From: Methanoregulaceae archaeon
Lineage (GTDB): Archaea > Halobacteriota > Methanomicrobia > Methanomicrobiales > Methanospirillaceae
DNA length: 20,188 nt
Direction: 5' to 3'
Assembly (NCBI GenBank): GCA_019695435.1
Contig: JACTVF010000005.1
Coordinates: 1-20,188, forward strand
Part shown: piece after piece, positions 6,677-14,611 of the stretch
How positions within the stretch are numbered: the stretch's first letter is position 1
Layout: each line of letters opens with the position of its first letter
The notes under the pieces: model-generated
Databases searched by the model: none
Seen by the model: only the letters and a program-made list of their open reading frames with translations
What the model was told of the DNA's origin: nothing
Made by a program: the position numbers and the translations under genes

Positions 6677-8119
6677 TTATTCTTCCAGCAGGGTCATGAT
6701 CGCTTCCATATTAACGTGCTGTTCGAACAGGGAGGCGAGCGTATCGTAAGGATCGACACGTTCAGCCGGGATCGGAGTAAATGGCAATCCCTTTTTCGCA
6801 TACAGGTAGGTGAGCAGCGCATTTGCCGCAGACGGGTTGAGGAAGAGGGCGTGCATGTAGGTGCCAAAGACCAGGCCATCCGCGCTCACCCGGCCATCCC
6901 CGCAGAACGCTTCACGATCCGTGCCTGATTCAGTCACCCCCATATGAATCTCGTAACCGGTCACCTCTCCTATAGTTGAGAGGATTGGGGGCACCGGTTC
7001 TGCACGGCGCCGTACCTGCGTGGTGTTCTTGGAATATGCGGCAAACCGGGTGACGCAGTCGAGCAGCCCGAGCCCGGGATAAATCCCGACTGCTGACTCG
7101 AAGCCCTCGTCCACAAGGGTTTTCCCGAGCATCTGGTACCCTCCGCAGATGCCGATAACCGGAACGCCTCTTTCCTGTGCAGCCAGCAGTTCGCGGTTCA
7201 TACCGGTCTTCCTTACCAAGGCCAGGTCCTCTATCGTATTCTTTGTGCCGGGGATGACGATGCAGTCATAGCCGGCAAGCGATGCCCCGCAAGGTACATA
7301 CTCGACCGACGCGTACTGCTCGAGTAGTTCGAAGTCCGTGAAATTAGAGACATGGGAGAGATGGATTACTGCGATCCGGACCTGGAGATCCCGGTGCACC
7401 TTATCCGTGATCGACAGGGAGTCCTCGCTTGGAAGCGGAATCGAGAAATACGGCACGACGCCAAGAACAGGTATCCCGGTGAGATCCTCAATGATCGTTA
7501 TTCCGGAGGCAAATATGGCCGGATCACCCCGGAACTTGTTAATGATAATGCCCCGCACGAGCGGTCGTACCGGTTCCGGCAACAGTTTCAGGGTACCATA
7601 GATTTGGGCAAATACCCCGCCCCTCTCAATATCAGCTACGAGAATTAGGGGGATGCGGAGTTTCTCTGCAAGCAGCGTATTTGCGATATCACGGTCATAC
7701 AGGTTGACCTCGGCTGCGCCCCCCGCACCTTCGACAACAACCTGCCCATACTCCTGCATAAGTCGCCGGAACGCTGCCACCGCTTCCGAAAGTAGATAGG
7801 GCGTTTCCGCATAGTAGTCCGCAATCGGGACATCCTTATAGGGATGACCGAAAAGCACCACTTGCGAGACGCAGTCGCCCTTCGGTTTGAGCAGCACCGG
7901 GTTCATGTCGGTCGTGGGAGAGAGACGCGCAGCCCAGGCCTGCATTGCCTGTGCCATGCCGATCTCGCCGCCATCCGCGGTCACAAACGAATTCAGGCTC
8001 ATGTTCTGGGACTTGAACGGCGCAACGCTGATTCCCCGGCGCACCAGGCACCGGCAGATCGCAGCCACAGTTATGCTTTTTCCCACATGTGACGAAGTCC
8101 CCACGACCATGAGCGGCAT
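6677..8119 (-). CDS. cbiP: Cobyric acid synthase (adenosylcobyrate amidating enzyme)
   Basis: A 480-residue enzyme that uses ATP and glutamine to amidate four side chains of adenosylcobyrinate a,c-diamide in cobalamin (and methanogen corrinoid) synthesis. The N-terminal half is a dethiobiotin synthetase-like ATPase domain: GTSSHVGKS (7-15), PFKSQNMSLNS (34-44), EGAGGAAEVNL (130-140). The C-terminal half is a class I glutamine amidotransferase-like domain with the nucleophile Cys325 in GICGGYQMLG and a catalytic-type His423 in GTYMHALF. Length is normal for the family. It is a single gene here, not in a cobalamin cluster, and I saw no riboswitch-like structure upstream. ATG 8119 fits the family N-terminus; a TATA-like GTTTTATGTG lies about 30 bp upstream. 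Confidence 0.95.
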   Translation of the reverse strand: MPLMVVGTSSHVGKSITVAAICRCLVRRGISVAPFKSQNMSLNSFVTADGGEIGMAQAMQAWAARLSPTTDMNPVLLKPKGDCVSQVVLFGHPYKDVPIADYYAETPYLLSEAVAAFRRLMQEYGQVVVEGAGGAAEVNLYDRDIANTLLAEKLRIPLILVADIERGGVFAQIYGTLKLLPEPVRPLVRGIIINKFRGDPAIFASGITIIEDLTGIPVLGVVPYFSIPLPSEDSLSITDKVHRDLQVRIAVIHLSHVSNFTDFELLEQYASVEYVPCGASLAGYDCIVIPGTKNTIEDLALVRKTGMNRELLAAQERGVPVIGICGGYQMLGKTLVDEGFESAVGIYPGLGLLDCVTRFAAYSKNTTQVRRRAEPVPPILSTIGEVTGYEIHMGVTESGTDREAFCGDGRVSADGLVFGTYMHALFLNPSAANALLTYLYAKKGLPFTPIPAERVDPYDTLASLFEQHVNMEAIMTLLEE

Positions 8120-8206
8120 ACTAACTCATTTGAATGCCCCGCACATAAAACGGATGCGTGCCGGAAATTGCGGCAAAAAGAGTTATACCGTCCGGACAAT
8201 GCCAAG

Positions 8207-8216
8207 TAATAAATAA
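8207..8216 (+). promoter_or_regulatory. TATA box of aIF1 gene
   Basis: TAATAAATAA is centred 27 bp upstream of the ATG at 8239, and there is no ribosome binding site. This predicts a leaderless mRNA and helps fix the start codon, because the upstream in-frame GTG at 8158 would precede the promoter. Confidence 0.5.
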
Positions 8217-8238
8217 CGAGAACTTAAAAATAGCTGTA

Positions 8239-8544
8239 ATGATTGGTGGCATTTGCCCGACGTGTGGACTTCCCAAGGAACTTTGTATCTGTGAGGAGGT
8301 AGCAAAGGAACAGCAGAGGATCAATGTCAAAGTCAATAAACGCCGGTACGGAAAAGAGGTCACCGTGATTGAAGGCCTCGACCCGACGGATATTGACCTT
8401 GAAGATCTTTCGAAATTCATGAAAGGAAAACTTGCCTGCGGCGGAACGGTGAAAGGGAATTCTATCGAACTCCAGGGCAACCACCGCGACCGGGTAAAAG
8501 AACTCCTCTCCCTGAAAGGATACAGCACAGAAAACATCTCGTGA
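8239..8544 (+). CDS. Translation initiation factor aIF1 (SUI1 family)
   Basis: A 101-residue protein of the eIF1/SUI1 family, which binds the small ribosomal subunit near the P site and secures correct start codon choice. The family core is plain: [23 protein letters not shown] (about 29-51), [20 protein letters not shown] (55-74) and [20 protein letters not shown] (77-96). The short cysteine motif at the N-terminus, [13 protein letters not shown] (6-18), is the zinc-knuckle-like start seen in many archaeal homologues. Length is normal. It is divergent from cbiP, with a promoter consistent with leaderless expression, and is followed by a T7 tract. Confidence 0.95.
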   Translation: MIGGICPTCGLPKELCICEEVAKEQQRINVKVNKRRYGKEVTVIEGLDPTDIDLEDLSKFMKGKLACGGTVKGNSIELQGNHRDRVKELLSLKGYSTENIS

Positions 8545-8570
8545 CGGGTGAAATCCCAACTTACTTCTCA

Positions 8571-8577
8571 TTTTTTT
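8571..8577 (+). terminator. Oligo-T terminator after aIF1
   Basis: A T7 run 27 nt after the stop codon of aIF1. No hairpin is needed in archaea. Confidence 0.45.
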
Positions 8578-8710
8578 AGGTAAACGGTGACGTTCCGGCC
8601 AGTTACTGAATTCGTGATTCGGCGTACTATCAGATATTTGTAGCTGTCACATATCGACCTCTCATTTTCGGCAGGATCTCACAGAATAATAAAAACGGTT
8701 ACATTGAATG

Positions 8711-8725
8711 ATAAAAAGCAAAAAG
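8711..8725 (-). terminator. Terminator of the pilus motor operon
   Basis: On the minus strand directly after the stop at 8727 there are two T5 runs (A-tracts at 8720-8724 and 8713-8717 on the + strand), fitting an archaeal oligo-T terminator for the leftward operon. Confidence 0.5.
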
Positions 8726-8726
8726 G

Positions 8727-9776
8727 TCAGATGAAGAAGCGGAACACAACCCACGATACGATCAGCATAATCGCGGCATATTTGAGACCGGCAACAACCC
8801 GCCCTTCACCCATCTGACCGGCGCAGAGACCAGAGAAAAAACCCTGGATCATCGCTGCGTGGGAGAACAGCCGTTTGTACGCCGGAAGATCGATACGACC
8901 CATGAACTTGCTGCTCGCGGTTGTCATCTGCGCTGCTGTGCCGGCGGTAGCCATGGTACTCAAAAAGGAGCTCACGAGAACTGCGATGACAAAGAGGAAT
9001 ACCGCAAACGAGACTATCACGATGATCACGTAGATCAGCATATTGTTCCGGCGTTCCTGTGCAAGGTTGACCACCTCGAATGTATCATTTGCTGCCGCTC
9101 GAAGCACCTCACTGATATCCCCGCCGGCCTTGCTCGCCTTTGCGATCAGATCAACACTCCGGTCGGCAAGCGGCGTTCCGAGATTCTTCCCGAACCGGTA
9201 CATTCCTTCGACAAAACCCACGCCCCAGGACATCTCGTTGTCCAGTTTCCGGATGTGAGGGGTCAGGGTACCGTATTCTGCGCCGGCGACAAGATGAACG
9301 GCATTGGGGAGCGTCATGCCGGAATCATTCATACCGGCAAGGTCTCGGAAGAAGTTGGGGAGGGCATCCTCGAGATTGTTTATCCGCCGCTGTTCCCTGA
9401 AATCAAGAATGGCCACAGGGATTATAGATATAAGCACGGCGAGAACCGCAAAATCATCGATAACTGTTGACGTGAAGAGCACGTTGATGCCATACGTCTT
9501 TACCATTGAGATAAACCCGCCGATAAAGACGATCAGCGACAGGGGAACACAGACAATGAGGATATTAACGGGTTGTTCCGTGAGAACCTTGATCGGGTGC
9601 TTGAAGAATCGCCCCATCCCTTCCCGGCTCTTCTGTTCAGCCTCAAGTCTCCCGGTGATATCACTAAGTTCCTTTTCCACTGAATCCATCTCGGCACGGG
9701 TGAGCGTTTGGGGAGGCTGAGAGTACGAATCCTCCTTTTTTCCGAGTATGCCTGTGAATCTGTCATTGAATGCCAT
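8727..9776 (-). CDS. Type II secretion system F family protein (TadC/FlaJ-type), second platform subunit
   Basis: A 349-residue inner membrane platform protein of a type IV pilus-like machine. A soluble N-terminus (1-68) contains a short charged helical segment (RAEMDSVEKELSDITGRLEAEQ). Membrane helices are predicted at about 70-95, 105-122, 248-272 and 330-348. The GspF-type cytoplasmic domain sits between helices two and three, with the typical LEDALPNFFRDLAGMNDSGMTL entry and the ADRSVDLIAKASKAGGDIS segment. These proteins anchor the pilin assembly site and contact the ATPase. It follows the first platform gene after 1 bp, so the two are translationally coupled and likely form a heteromeric platform. 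It is the last gene of the leftward operon. Confidence 0.88.
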   Translation of the reverse strand: MAFNDRFTGILGKKEDSYSQPPQTLTRAEMDSVEKELSDITGRLEAEQKSREGMGRFFKHPIKVLTEQPVNILIVCVPLSLIVFIGGFISMVKTYGINVLFTSTVIDDFAVLAVLISIIPVAILDFREQRRINNLEDALPNFFRDLAGMNDSGMTLPNAVHLVAGAEYGTLTPHIRKLDNEMSWGVGFVEGMYRFGKNLGTPLADRSVDLIAKASKAGGDISEVLRAAANDTFEVVNLAQERRNNMLIYVIIVIVSFAVFLFVIAVLVSSFLSTMATAGTAAQMTTASSKFMGRIDLPAYKRLFSHAAMIQGFFSGLCAGQMGEGRVVAGLKYAAIMLIVSWVVFRFFI

Positions 9777-9777
9777 A

Positions 9778-10701
9778 TCAGGACTCCGGGGTCATGGAAC
9801 TGATCATGATAATGAACATCATGGTGCCGAAGGGAATCATCAGGTAGATAACTACATAGAGGAACATCGGCCGTGCATCCCCGCCAAGGACGGACATGAT
9901 CGACTGGAGAATGATCAAAAAGAGGGTGCCGGCCACCATTGCAGTTACGTACGATTCCGCGATCAGTGCGAGTGTATCCAGGAACATTTTCTGGGTCTGG
10001 CGGTTTTCCAGTGAGTACTGGTTCGCCTTGGTACGGAAATAGTCCGTGAGGTTACCTCCACTGGAAATACTGGCCATCGCACCCTGTAAAAACTCCTTCA
10101 TCCGCCGGGAGGGGGTGCTCGAAGAAACAATCCTGATTGCATCAATAAGATCCCTCCCAAAGATGTCGATCTCCCGGCCGATATACCGCGCTTCCACTGC
10201 ACTCTCCCCATAGATGGGACTGTCCCCGAGGAGGCGGAAGATCTCCGCCGGAGTGATGCCGGCAGTGGACATGGAGGTGATATAGTTGATAGCGTAGGGG
10301 AGGGTTGCATCGATATTCCGGCGGCGGTTTCCGGCGACGATCGATGGGTACACGAGGAGTACTACATACGTCATCCCGCCAAAGACCAGAAACGAAAAGA
10401 TGATCACAAAAACAGTTCCGAGTATGAGACTGTTCTGGGATAAAAAGACGACCGTTTCAGGAACCTCACCCTTGTATTTTATGATGTTGGGGAGTTTGAG
10501 AAACCAGGTTAAAAATCCCAGTCCGACCGCGGAGATAAGCCCTACAAATACAGAACTGACAACTGCTGTAGAGAGATAGACTTCAAACGAGGTCTTGAGC
10601 CGGGCCGATGTAAGGTCATTGCGAAGCTGGAAGTATTGCTCCCGCTTTGCCTTCATCCGCATACCAAGGAGATTGAAACAGAACCGTTCAAAACTATTCA
10701 T
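9778..10701 (-). CDS. Type II secretion system F family protein, first platform subunit
   Basis: A 307-residue paralogue of the downstream platform protein, slightly shorter because it lacks the long soluble N-terminus. Membrane helices are predicted at about 42-68, 92-118, 243-270 and 279-302. The GspF domain core is clear: the ALPYAINYITSMSTAGITPA segment, FGRDLIDAIRIVSSSTPSRRMKEF and FLQGAMASISSGGNL. Its start overlaps the last 8 bp of the ATPase gene (ATGAATAG), and its stop is 1 bp before the next start. Two GspF-type proteins with one ATPase is the arrangement seen in many archaeal type IV pilus loci, as opposed to the single FlaJ of archaella. Confidence 0.88.
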   Translation of the reverse strand: MNSFERFCFNLLGMRMKAKREQYFQLRNDLTSARLKTSFEVYLSTAVVSSVFVGLISAVGLGFLTWFLKLPNIIKYKGEVPETVVFLSQNSLILGTVFVIIFSFLVFGGMTYVVLLVYPSIVAGNRRRNIDATLPYAINYITSMSTAGITPAEIFRLLGDSPIYGESAVEARYIGREIDIFGRDLIDAIRIVSSSTPSRRMKEFLQGAMASISSGGNLTDYFRTKANQYSLENRQTQKMFLDTLALIAESYVTAMVAGTLFLIILQSIMSVLGGDARPMFLYVVIYLMIPFGTMMFIIMISSMTPES

Positions 10702-13096
10702 ACAGGTCCTTCCTTACACGTTCGACAACGACTTCAGGTTCCCGGTAATATTCAATGAGGATCTTTGCGACATCCTTGTAGTGCCGGATCTTTTTGATCC
10801 GCATCCACTCCAGTACTTCCTGCCGGCGTTTGAGTTCTTCACGCATCCGGTTCTCGTTCCAGCCCCGGGCCTCCATGATATCTTCAAGAATGTAGGATTT
10901 CCCTGAATAGGTGATCTCATCATTTGCCGACCGCCATCTGAAGACCTCGTTTGTGATCAGTTCGTTGGTCCGTGGGTCGATATCGAGAATCTCAACGATC
11001 TGCTTGCTTCGGCGGATCCGTTTGCCGCCCATCCGGGCCTGTACCTGGATGCAAACAATATCGAGAGCCGAGAGCATGTTCCGCGGCACATTCATAGGAG
11101 GGTTCTCAATACGGTGGACAACGCTCGATACCGAGTCCGCATGGATCGTGGAGTACGTGACATGGCCGGTGCTCATCGCCTGAAAGAGCGTCTGGCACTC
11201 TTTGCCACGGACTTCCCCGACGATGATGTACTCGGGCCGCTGCCGCATGGCGGCACGCAGGAGTTCATACATGTTGATCTCCCCGCGTCCTGCCGTATCA
11301 AAAGAGTCCCGAGTTACACTCGGGATCCAGTTGGGATGGGGGAGCTTCACTTCCCGTGTGTCTTCGAGGCTGACGATCTTTGCCATCGGGGGAATGAAAA
11401 GGGAAATCGCGTTTAACGAAGTAGTCTTACCGGATGCCGTACCCCCGGCAAAGATCGCCGATTTGCCGTTCTCAACGGCTAGCCAGATATAGGCAACCGA
11501 TAGCGGGGCAAATGTGTGCCATTCGATGAGATCTGTCGGGGTGATCGGCTCATCCTTGAACTTACGGATGGTAAAAGTGGAGCCATGGGCGGTTACTTCC
11601 TGCCCGAGCGTCATCTGGATACGGGAACCATCGCTCATGGATGCATCGAGAATCGGTTCCGCAATCGAGATATATTTGCCGGCACGCTGGGCGAGTTTTG
11701 TGACAAATGAATCGAGATCCTCCGCATTGTGGTACATCAGCGTCGTCTTCATTGATTCATAACTGGCATGAAATGCAAATATTGGCGTGTTGACACCATC
11801 ACAGGAGATGTCCTCTATATACTTGTCATGCATGATCGCATCGATCAGGCCGTCGCCAAGGAAGTCCTTGTGCATGTTATAGAGGATCTTCTCGCGCTGA
11901 ACCGGAGTGATTTTGAGCCTATAATCTGCCAAGATATCGTCAACAGCACTCCTGAGCTGGCGCCGCGCCTCTTCTTTGGATATATCCTTGGTATTGATAT
12001 CGAGCGTTTCAAAGAGGCGCTCTTTTAATTCCTTCAAAAGATCCATTTCAGGTTCGGCAAGAACGGGTTCTATAACCTGATACGTATACTCATGTGTGGA
12101 GTGGTCATAAATGATCCGGACATATGCGTAGGGCTCATTGACCGGGTACATCTCCATCTCTTCGATACCCGGTTTTTCTTCAAAGGAAAGATCCACCAGC
12201 GGTCCATGCGTTCGGGGATCGTATTCAACGGTCGCCAAATGCATGACACTGAAAAGTGACGCAAACCGGGACTTCTTTGTCACAGCTTGGTTTACCTTTT
12301 CCTGATCGAGGGCATGCTCATATTCGAGATCCAGATCTTTGAACCCTGCGGTAGAGAATTCCCGCTTCCAGATATCCGCAAATTCCGGTGGAAGGGGTTC
12401 GATCCCGCGGCTTTCAAATGCATTTATACCACCATGAAGCTTGATCTCGTCGATCGGGAATGTCGCACCTTTGGGGAGGATAAGCCCCGAGAGCTCGGAG
12501 ATCTGATCGGCAGATATAATATGATCATCGGTATCGCTTTCGAACGCCTCACCGGGTTCTTCTGATGGTGTTTCCTCAAGGAGCGCCTTTCGTTTCCTGA
12601 GAATGGAGGATGTCCGGTGTTCACGGGGATCTTCTTCAGAAATTTCAACAATGGGTTTCAAGGGTTCAGCAGCTGACGGAACGGATTTTTCCTCTATTGT
12701 GGGGGGGATAGGATCTGATACTGGCCCCGGTTGTGCCGGAAACTTTCCCGGCACTTCGGGCACATCGTTTCCGCTCAGGCCGGGTGTCTGCGGAACCGTT
12801 TCTGATGAGGGTATGTCCTCGAGCAGATCATCGAAATCATCAACACCCACGGGTGATGCAGGATTTTGTGTAACGATCTTTTCCGGAGCCTCGCCGGAAG
12901 CGTTTCCGGATTTATTCATGCCAGATTTTTGCAGGATTGCAGAGAGATCACTGGCCCCGCCCGATCCGGGCTTCTTTTTCGGAGGTAATGCCGGTCCGGC
13001 TGATTTATCTTCCGGTATATGTGCGCCACGGATTTTTTTAATCAGATTGCTTATTTCGTCATGAGGCTTATCATCATGTGATTTCAATCTGAACAT
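10694..13096 (-). CDS. Type II/IV secretion system ATPase (GspE/FlaI family) with long disordered N-terminus
   Basis: An 800-residue motor ATPase that powers pilus assembly at the cytoplasmic face of the membrane. The C-terminal half is complete: Walker A GGTASGKT (551-558), Asp box LEDTRE (577-582), Walker B YIIVGEVRGKE (623-633) and His box YSTIHAD (648-654). Residues about 370-510 are the N2-type domain seen in FlaI-like proteins. Residues 1-200 are a Pro, Glu and Ser-rich low-complexity extension with acidic patches such as DDFDDLLEDIP (86-96). FlaI-type ATPases are normally about 500-600 residues, so this extension is unusual. GGAGG abuts the ATG with no spacer and a TATA box is about 38 bp upstream, so initiation may depend on a very short leader. 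Confidence 0.95.
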   Translation of the reverse strand: MFRLKSHDDKPHDEISNLIKKIRGAHIPEDKSAGPALPPKKKPGSGGASDLSAILQKSGMNKSGNASGEAPEKIVTQNPASPVGVDDFDDLLEDIPSSETVPQTPGLSGNDVPEVPGKFPAQPGPVSDPIPPTIEEKSVPSAAEPLKPIVEISEEDPREHRTSSILRKRKALLEETPSEEPGEAFESDTDDHIISADQISELSGLILPKGATFPIDEIKLHGGINAFESRGIEPLPPEFADIWKREFSTAGFKDLDLEYEHALDQEKVNQAVTKKSRFASLFSVMHLATVEYDPRTHGPLVDLSFEEKPGIEEMEMYPVNEPYAYVRIIYDHSTHEYTYQVIEPVLAEPEMDLLKELKERLFETLDINTKDISKEEARRQLRSAVDDILADYRLKITPVQREKILYNMHKDFLGDGLIDAIMHDKYIEDISCDGVNTPIFAFHASYESMKTTLMYHNAEDLDSFVTKLAQRAGKYISIAEPILDASMSDGSRIQMTLGQEVTAHGSTFTIRKFKDEPITPTDLIEWHTFAPLSVAYIWLAVENGKSAIFAGGTASGKTTSLNAISLFIPPMAKIVSLEDTREVKLPHPNWIPSVTRDSFDTAGRGEINMYELLRAAMRQRPEYIIVGEVRGKECQTLFQAMSTGHVTYSTIHADSVSSVVHRIENPPMNVPRNMLSALDIVCIQVQARMGGKRIRRSKQIVEILDIDPRTNELITNEVFRWRSANDEITYSGKSYILEDIMEARGWNENRMREELKRRQEVLEWMRIKKIRHYKDVAKILIEYYREPEVVVERVRKDLYE

Positions 13097-13130
13097 CCTC
13101 CCGCCGGGTGATCACGGATACAGGTATTTC

Positions 13131-13138
13131 TATAAAAA
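13131..13138 (-). promoter_or_regulatory. TATA box of the secretion ATPase gene
   Basis: TTTTTATA on the minus strand is centred about 38 bp before the start codon at 13096. It predicts a leader of roughly 12 nt that includes the GGGAGG sequence. This suggests the motor genes can be transcribed separately from the two roadblock genes upstream. Confidence 0.4.
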
Positions 13139-13209
13139 ATTCTGTTCTCGTGGACTGCATATATCCTCTGAAATGATGCAGGAAAGATCTTTGCACTGTG
13201 GACATTACC

Positions 13210-13956
13210 TTACCGATTGGTATCGCTCCTCACTTCGGTCTGGATACTCTTGAGCAGAACCCGCATGAGGCCCAGTTGGGCATCTGCACGGGTGATGATG
13301 CAGAGAAAGAGATCTCCGCAGGGGACGATAATAAATTTGTTCTCCGCAGTTTCGAGGATCAGCTGGTCTGGCTGTCCTAGGTTCATGTCCTGCGCGATTG
13401 TAGTTCCGGCCCGCAGGAGATCTTCGGCACGCGCTGCCACATGCTCGAAATCTGCCTCCCCGGCGGAAATTACTGGAAAACCTTCATAAAATGCAGATAC
13501 TGCGACAACGCCGGGTTGTCGGATAATCCTTGTAAGTGTGGATTCGTCAAGGAGGGGGGAGGTATGCCGGGGGAGGCCCGAGGTCTTTTCCGGGATGGAG
13601 ACGGTAGTATCTCCCGAGAGAGCAGTCTCGATGAGCAGCCTCCCTTGGTTGCACAGTTCCATTACCTCTGCAAAATCCTTATCTCCGTACGCCCTCAAGA
13701 TAAAATTCTGCTGCTTTAGACCGGTATCATTGTCAGGTGTGGCCATCAGGTACTGGACAGCAGATGAACCACGGTAAACGCCCTGCTTGTCCTTGAAATA
13801 TGCAGCAATCAATTCACCATTGCACGTGAGAATAAAACCTTCCCCCCTCCCGGAGTCAATCTCGATTGCCCCCTTAAATGCCATCAGATACTGAAGTAGG
13901 CCCTCTTTTGGGGGGTCTATAATGACACCCCCTTCTGTTCCTGCCGGCAGTTTCAT
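13210..13956 (-). CDS. Two-domain protein: N-terminal DUF2226/PATAN-like module and C-terminal roadblock/LC7 domain
   Basis: A 248-residue protein. Residues 1-110 begin MKLPAGTEGG and continue with LLQYLMAFKGAIEID...EGFILTCNGELIAAYF...GSSAVQYLM, a pattern shared with the divergent gene at 14612. It looks like a DUF2226/PATAN-type signalling module, though I am unsure of the exact family. Residues about 145-240 are a roadblock/LC7 domain: GVVAVSAFYEGFPVIS, AARAEDLLRAGTTIA, LILETAENKFIIVPCGDLFLCIIT. Roadblock domains dimerise and regulate small GTPases or other NTPases. It follows the stand-alone roadblock gene after 25 bp and precedes the ATPase by 113 bp. The MKLP.GT start, also seen in the paralogue, supports ATG 13956. 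Confidence 0.8.
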   Translation of the reverse strand: MKLPAGTEGGVIIDPPKEGLLQYLMAFKGAIEIDSGRGEGFILTCNGELIAAYFKDKQGVYRGSSAVQYLMATPDNDTGLKQQNFILRAYGDKDFAEVMELCNQGRLLIETALSGDTTVSIPEKTSGLPRHTSPLLDESTLTRIIRQPGVVAVSAFYEGFPVISAGEADFEHVAARAEDLLRAGTTIAQDMNLGQPDQLILETAENKFIIVPCGDLFLCIITRADAQLGLMRVLLKSIQTEVRSDTNR

Positions 13957-13981
13957 AAAAATAATTTTAAATATAGGAGAA

Positions 13982-14329
13982 CTAAAGAGCCGCGATGATA
14001 CGTTCCTTGTTCTTCTTTAATTCGTAGCGAATCCTTCCGATATTTGCGGTTGTATCTGCAACCAGTGCAATCAGTTCGTCAGCTGACAGTGGAGCAAGAA
14101 TGATTGGACCTTTCTCCAGTTCAACAAGCATCTGGGAGAGTTCGCCTTTTCCCAGAGTAGTTCCCATCGCTTCAGACGTCCCGAGACCGGTCGATGCCAT
14201 GGCACCCAGCGCCTCGATATCCACTTTGCCGGATACCGCACTTTCGATCACAAACCCGTCTCTTCCCACGACCACCGCAGCAGAAACCCCTTCAACCCTC
14301 AGGAACTCTTCTAATAACGGCTTAAGCAT
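13982..14329 (-). CDS. Stand-alone roadblock/LC7 protein
   Basis: A 115-residue single-domain roadblock protein. The fold pattern is clear: helix LKPLLEEFLRVEGVSAAVVV, the strand turn GRDGFVIESAVSG, helix DIEALGAMASTGLGTSEAMG, strands MLVELEKGPIILAPLSADELIALVAD and the closing helix IGRIRYELKKNKERI. Bacterial homologues such as MglB act as GTPase regulators in pilus-based motility; no partner GTPase is visible in this window. GGTGA at 14333-14337 lies 3 nt upstream of the ATG. The gene is the first of the leftward set and is divergent from the gene at 14612. Likely role: dimerisation platform or NTPase regulator for the pilus motor (inference). Confidence 0.88.
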   Translation of the reverse strand: MLKPLLEEFLRVEGVSAAVVVGRDGFVIESAVSGKVDIEALGAMASTGLGTSEAMGTTLGKGELSQMLVELEKGPIILAPLSADELIALVADTTANIGRIRYELKKNKERIIAAL

Positions 14330-14453
14330 CTTTTCACCATTTAATAGATGTGACTTTCTTGCATTTGTTCTATTAAAATGTTGGTTTCATATCACCGAGA
14401 GGAGGCTTTGATTTGCTCTTCAAATACAAAAAACAACGGCTATACGGCCCAGG

Positions 14454-14524
14454 CATGTAAAACAACAGGCATATTAACACCTATATAATATCCAGCGGGG
14501 AGAAGTACAACTGGATTTTACATG
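14454..14524. repeat. 9-bp inverted repeat arms flanking a TATA-like element
   Basis: CATGTAAAA at 14454-14462 and its exact reverse complement TTTTACATG at 14516-14524 flank 53 bp. The midpoint (14489) falls in the TATA-like sequence CTATATAATATCC at 14481-14493. Such symmetry suggests two binding sites for one regulator. Confidence 0.45.
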
Positions 14525-14544
14525 TTTGCATCCGGCGGAATGTA

Positions 14545-14557
14545 GCATGAAACATGC
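14545..14557. repeat. Short palindrome GCATG-AAA-CATGC
   Basis: A 5-bp palindrome with a 3-bp centre. It shares the CATG core with the flanking 9-bp arms and lies just upstream of the proximal TATA box of the rightward gene, so it could be a further operator site. Confidence 0.35.
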
Positions 14558-14577
14558 CAGAAAATTCCCGAAAAAGA

Positions 14578-14586
14578 AAGTATATA
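14578..14586 (+). promoter_or_regulatory. TATA box of the rightward signalling set
   Basis: AGTATATAC is centred about 29-30 bp before the ATG at 14612, predicting a leader of only a few nucleotides. Confidence 0.45.
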
Positions 14587-14611
14587 CAAGCATGAGATCA
14601 TTAAAGAGATC

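Larger units (their letters stand above)
14330..14611. promoter_or_regulatory. Divergent control region of the two pilus-linked gene sets
   Basis: This 282-bp spacer holds no gene. It contains TATA-like sequences for both directions: ACATTTTAATAG near 14369-14380 (leftward), CTATATAATATCC at 14481-14493 (central, readable both ways), and AGTATATAC at 14578-14586 (rightward, about 29 bp before the ATG at 14612). Inverted repeats built on a CATG core lie around the central TATA and are listed separately. The length and repeats suggest regulated rather than constitutive expression. Confidence 0.5.

Noticed and set aside
8120..8238. Possible cobalamin riboswitch upstream of cbiP
   Set aside because: The spacer is only 119 bp and shared with aIF1; no B12-box-like sequence or long pairing was seen.
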